A stretch of DNA of 7,751 nt from an uncultured Erysipelotrichaceae bacterium (GTDB lineage: Bacteria; Bacillota_I; Bacilli_A; RFN20; CAG-826). Below are positions 4,918 to 7,751 of this stretch, in pieces. Where the stretch lies: positions 1 through 7,751 of the forward strand of contig CADCDV010000019.1 of assembly GCA_902800255.1 (NCBI GenBank). Direction: 5' to 3'. Below the pieces are notes generated by a model. It had not been told where the DNA came from. It saw only the letters and a list, made by a program, of their open reading frames with translations, and made no database searches. The position numbers were made by a program, and so were the translations under genes. The stretch's first letter is position 1. Each line of letters opens with the position of its first letter.

Positions 4918-6597
4918 ATGAAAAAACAAGAGTTAAAGATATTCGGATTGATATTCACTGCGGCATTTGCCCTTAGTGGATGCTCTCTTTTTTTCCCAAA
5001 GAATTCCTCTAAAGAAAGCCATCCAGTATCTTCCAAAGAGCAAACAAGCGCCCATTCGACAGCTTCCTCGATAGAGGACTCGTTAGAAGAATCCGACACC
5101 AATCCGATTTCGAAAACCAAATTCCAATATAACTACAAAGACTATTCCAAGCGTTCTTACCTCGACTATGACTTCACCCCAAGCGTTGGAAACCCAAGGC
5201 TTTTGGTTATTCCTGTTTGGTTCACCGATTCCAATCACTGCATCCATGCAAACCACATGGAAGACGTGAGAGAAGATATCCAGACCGCCTATTTCGGAAC
5301 CGAAGAAGAAACCGGTTGGCAGTCTGTCAAAACCTATTACCACAGAATGTCGCAGGGGAGATGCGAAATCGACGGCGTTGTTTCCGATTGGTACGAGACT
5401 GGCGAATCGATGTCCGTCTATGCCAGCGATAGCCAAACGACAGAAAACCTCCTTGTGACCGCGACTGATTGGTATTTCAACCAACCAGATTCCGAGCCAC
5501 GCTCATATTTCGACACCGATAATGACGGTTTCCTTGATGGCGTTATGCTCATCTATGCCGCTCCAGATCTTGTCTCAGCCTATAACGATTGGGATTCCAA
5601 TAACGACGGAAGGGAAAACTTCTGGGCCTACACCTCTTTTTCCATGTCTCAGCCAAATAAAGAGAATCCAACCCCGAACGCTTTCTTCTGGGCTTCCTAT
5701 GACTTCATGTATGACACTGGGACAGCCAATGTCAGGACTGGCTTATATTTCTATGGCGGTGGAGACGCCTCGAACTGCAACGTCGACGCCCACACCTTTA
5801 TTCATGAAATGGGCCATATGTTCGGCTTGCCAGACTATTACGACTACTCAAAGCAATATAACCCTGCTGGCGGATTCAGCATGCAGGACAATAACGTCGG
5901 CGGTCATGATCCTTATAGCGCTTTAGCCTTAGGATGGGCTGATCCATATGTTCCTGAAGAATCATGCACCTTGACCATTAGACCGTTCCAAAACGGAGGC
6001 CATGACCTTGTTCTTCTCCAACCATACGGGTTCAACGTCGATGGTTCACCATTCGATGAATATATCCTCCTTGAGCTATACACCCCAACCGGACTCAATC
6101 AGTTCGATTGTGAGCACGCTTATAAAGAATATAGCGGACTTGCCCAAGGCCCAATGGCGACTGGCATCCGTATCTGGCACGTCGATGCTAGGCTCGTCAA
6201 GATCAACGATAGGGGCTTAGGAAGGATAACGGTCGATGCTACCCATCCAAAGAAAGTCCCAAACGAAGACGATCTCTACTTCATGATGACGAATACCTAT
6301 TTCAGTCAGCGTGAGGATATGACCGGACGTCTCTCCGTCTGTGGCGCAGGATATTACAACTACAATATCCTTCAGCTCATCAGGAACGACACCATGACCA
6401 CTTACCAACCGCAAAACCATCTGGCAGAGACCGACCTCTTCGGAAACGGCTCCCAGTTCACCTGCTCCCAATTCAATGGACAGTTCGTGAACGGCAAGAA
6501 GCTCAATAGCGGAGATCTTCTTGGCTGGACCGTTAATGTCACGATCACCGGTGAAGGCGCGAGTGCTAGAGCCACCCTCCAACTCTTTAGAGACTAA
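4918..6597 (+). CDS. secreted lipoprotein zinc metalloprotease, M6 (immune inhibitor A-like) family
   Basis: The 559-aa protein begins with a lipoprotein signal (MKKQELK, a hydrophobic core, then lipobox LSGC with C22). A Ser/Glu/Lys-rich linker (about 23-62) would tether the enzyme to the outer face of the membrane. The catalytic domain starts near 85 (GNPRLLVIPVWFTDS). It has two acidic DxDxDG-type loops likely to bind calcium (D199-D207, DTDNDGFLD; D226-D230, DSNNDG), the zinc motif HEMGHMFGLPDYYD (H296, E297, H300) and a Met-turn-like SMQDN (M322) followed by GGHDPYSALALGW, typical of M6 peptidases. The C-terminal part (about 345-559) appears beta-rich. ATG 4918 follows AAGGAA (4900-4905) at 12 nt. 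It is a monocistronic unit between two terminators, in a position where B. subtilis carries serine dehydratase genes between yloV and recG. Substrate is unknown. All expected active-site residues are present. Confidence 0.92.
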   Translation: MKKQELKIFGLIFTAAFALSGCSLFFPKNSSKESHPVSSKEQTSAHSTASSIEDSLEESDTNPISKTKFQYNYKDYSKRSYLDYDFTPSVGNPRLLVIPVWFTDSNHCIHANHMEDVREDIQTAYFGTEEETGWQSVKTYYHRMSQGRCEIDGVVSDWYETGESMSVYASDSQTTENLLVTATDWYFNQPDSEPRSYFDTDNDGFLDGVMLIYAAPDLVSAYNDWDSNNDGRENFWAYTSFSMSQPNKENPTPNAFFWASYDFMYDTGTANVRTGLYFYGGGDASNCNVDAHTFIHEMGHMFGLPDYYDYSKQYNPAGGFSMQDNNVGGHDPYSALALGWADPYVPEESCTLTIRPFQNGGHDLVLLQPYGFNVDGSPFDEYILLELYTPTGLNQFDCEHAYKEYSGLAQGPMATGIRIWHVDARLVKINDRGLGRITVDATHPKKVPNEDDLYFMMTNTYFSQREDMTGRLSVCGAGYYNYNILQLIRNDTMTTYQPQNHLAETDLFGNGSQFTCSQFNGQFVNGKKLNSGDLLGWTVNVTITGEGASARATLQLFRD

Positions 6598-6620
6598 CCC
6601 GATAGTTAATCGGGTTTTTT
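6596..6620 (+). terminator. intrinsic terminator overlapping the protease stop codon
   Basis: AACCCGAT (6596-6603) pairs perfectly with ATCGGGTT (6609-6616) around AGTTA, and T residues run to 6620. The stem begins within the TAA stop codon, and the recG promoter follows within 10 bp. Confidence 0.92.
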
Positions 6621-6627
6621 CTTTTTG

Positions 6628-6636
6628 TGTTAGAAT
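6628..6636 (+). promoter_or_regulatory. extended -10 promoter predicted to give leaderless recG mRNA
   Basis: TGT followed by TAGAAT (6631-6636) is an extended -10 box. No -35 match is seen at 17 bp (AATCGG, within the terminator stem). The usual 6-nt discriminator places +1 at 6643, the A of the recG ATG. Confidence 0.6.
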
Positions 6637-6642
6637 TAGGCG

Positions 6643-7751
6643 ATGGTTCTTTCGAAGTCGAAAAACATGAATTCCGCTCTCGCGAGCATCGGCATCTTTT
6701 CCTATGCGGATGTCCTTTCACATCTTCCTCGTAGGTATGAGAATTACACCTACACCGAAGAGAAGGTTTCTTATGAAGACAAAGAACATCTCGTCCTAAA
6801 AGGAAAGATTAGGGGAGGCGCCCCTCATCCGATGAGATTCGCGAAAAGAACCCTTTATCGTTTCTATTTTGAGACCGTGGGGGGCATGGTCTATCTTGTC
6901 GAAGCCTGGAACCGCACATACTTAGGGAAGATCCTTAAACCAGATACCCTTTACACACTTACAGGAGTCTATGAGAAGAATAGGCACTCAATTTCCTTGG
7001 TAAATATCCTCACTGGAGAGATACCTCAAGAAGAAGCGCTCAAACCAGTTTATTCTCTGCCAAACGATATCCAGAATTACGCATTCGTGAGGCTCGTCAA
7101 AAAAGCTCTTTTTGAAGCCGAAATAGACGACATCATCCCAAAGACCTATAGACAGAAATATCGTCTCTTGCCTCTTAAGGAAGCGTACCGTTTGGTTCAC
7201 ACTCCAAGGAACTTTGAAGATATCCATCAAGGCATGAGAACGCTTAAGTATCAAGAGGCTCTTCTCTTTGAAATCAAGAACCAAGAAGTGCGTGCAGAGA
7301 ACAAAGCTCTTCACAAAGACAGAAGGCGTCAAATCAACCGCGAAAAACTAAATATCTTCGTCAAATCCCTGCCGTATTCACTTTCTAGCGACCAGCAAAA
7401 GGCCCTTGATGAATGCGTGAATGACATGGATAAACAGAGTGTCATGTATCGCCTTTTGCAAGGTGATGTCGGCACCGGAAAGACCCTTGTTGCTGCCCTA
7501 TGTGGATACGCTAATTACACTAGGAGCGAGCAGACCGCTCTCCTTGCCCCAACCGATTCTTTGGCAAGGCAACATTACGAAACGTTAAAGAAGCTTTTCG
7601 AAGGCACTCATGTCAATGTTGGCCTTCTTGTTGGAGCGATGGAACCAAGCGAAAAAAGAGTCACACTCCAAGACCTAGAAGACGGCACGATCGATATCGT
7701 TGTTGGAACGCACGCTCTCTTCTCCAAAGGCGTCACATATGCATATCTAGG
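6643..7751 (+). CDS. recG: ATP-dependent DNA helicase RecG, N-terminal part (runs off the window)
   Basis: RecG remodels stalled replication forks and branch-migrates Holliday junctions. The open frame continues without a stop for 369 codons to the window edge, about half of a typical RecG (roughly 680 aa). The N-terminus has SALASIGIFSYADVLSHLPRRYENY, equivalent to the family's LGI.tv.DLL.hfP.RYe. A wedge/OB-fold region spans about 50-150. The helicase domain follows with a Q-like motif (PYSLSSDQQKAL, about 245), Walker A GDVGTGKT (274-281; RecG usually has GDVGSGKT), motif Ia-like LLAPTDSLARQHYETL, and VVGTHALFSKGV near the window end. The DExH box lies beyond the window. An in-frame TAG at 6637-6639 rules out any start upstream of 6643. 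No Shine-Dalgarno sequence precedes ATG 6643; Met9 (6667) is an alternative but also lacks a clear one. Confidence 0.95.
   Translation, partial: MVLSKSKNMNSALASIGIFSYADVLSHLPRRYENYTYTEEKVSYEDKEHLVLKGKIRGGAPHPMRFAKRTLYRFYFETVGGMVYLVEAWNRTYLGKILKPDTLYTLTGVYEKNRHSISLVNILTGEIPQEEALKPVYSLPNDIQNYAFVRLVKKALFEAEIDDIIPKTYRQKYRLLPLKEAYRLVHTPRNFEDIHQGMRTLKYQEALLFEIKNQEVRAENKALHKDRRRQINREKLNIFVKSLPYSLSSDQQKALDECVNDMDKQSVMYRLLQGDVGTGKTLVAALCGYANYTRSEQTALLAPTDSLARQHYETLKKLFEGTHVNVGLLVGAMEPSEKRVTLQDLEDGTIDIVVGTHALFSKGVTYAYL

Noticed and set aside
778..7751. Mollicute genetic code (TGA = Trp)
   Set aside because: All Trp codons I read are TGG, no gene contains in-frame TGA, and every gene is full length under the standard code. 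TGA reassignment is neither needed nor supported.
1..7751. CRISPR array, insertion sequence, phage or toxin-antitoxin content
   Set aside because: There are no spaced identical repeats, transposase motifs or terminal inverted repeats. The only tandem periodicity is the coding coiled-coil repeat at 2161-2391.

Overview
The window reads as a chromosomal segment from an uncultured-type member of the Bacillota, plausibly on the Bacilli/Erysipelotrichia/Mollicutes side. The case rests on the gene order yloU-fakA-recG (compare yloU-yloV-...-recG in Bacillus subtilis), strong AAGGAGG-type ribosome binding sites, Firmicutes-like 23S/5S rRNA with a Bacillus-style processing arm in the spacer, and a diacylglyceryl-type lipoprotein. 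Codon use favours C-ending codons (ATC, GTC, GCC), so this is not a very AT-rich mollicute. All six complete genes end in TAA and none has an in-frame TGA, so there is no sign that TGA codes for Trp. Genus or species cannot be called from this window.

Layout: (1) 1-690 is the 3' end of an rRNA operon: the last ~366 nt of 23S rRNA, a ~118-nt spacer without a tRNA, 5S rRNA, and a long hairpin terminator. (2) 778-2568 is a tight three-gene operon: an unrecognised 120-aa soluble protein, a short NfeD-family membrane protein with an OB-fold, and a stomatin/QmcA-type SPFH protein with a long 11-residue-repeat coiled coil. It ends in a GAAA-loop terminator. (3) 2651-4826 is a two-gene operon with a clear extended -10 promoter: YloU (Asp23 family) and FakA/YloV, the kinase subunit that phosphorylates FakB-bound fatty acids. 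It closes with a terminator. (4) 4865-6620 is a single-gene unit for a secreted lipoprotein zinc metalloprotease of the M6 (immune inhibitor A-like) type. Repeated CATTCCT elements surround its promoter, and its terminator overlaps the stop codon. (5) 6628 to the window end is the start of recG, which appears to be transcribed from an extended -10 box placed so that the predicted +1 is the A of the ATG, i.e. a leaderless mRNA.

Taken together, the segment combines ribosome production, membrane organisation and lipid precursor supply (SPFH/NfeD, FakA), a cell-surface protease and replication-fork repair. The most unusual points are in regulation: the repeat-flanked protease promoter whose transcript would begin with a hairpin covering the ribosome binding site, the likely leaderless recG, and a shared extended -10 promoter style. 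I see no CRISPR array, transposon, phage gene or clearly new multi-gene system; the least understood element is the 120-aa protein in the SPFH operon.
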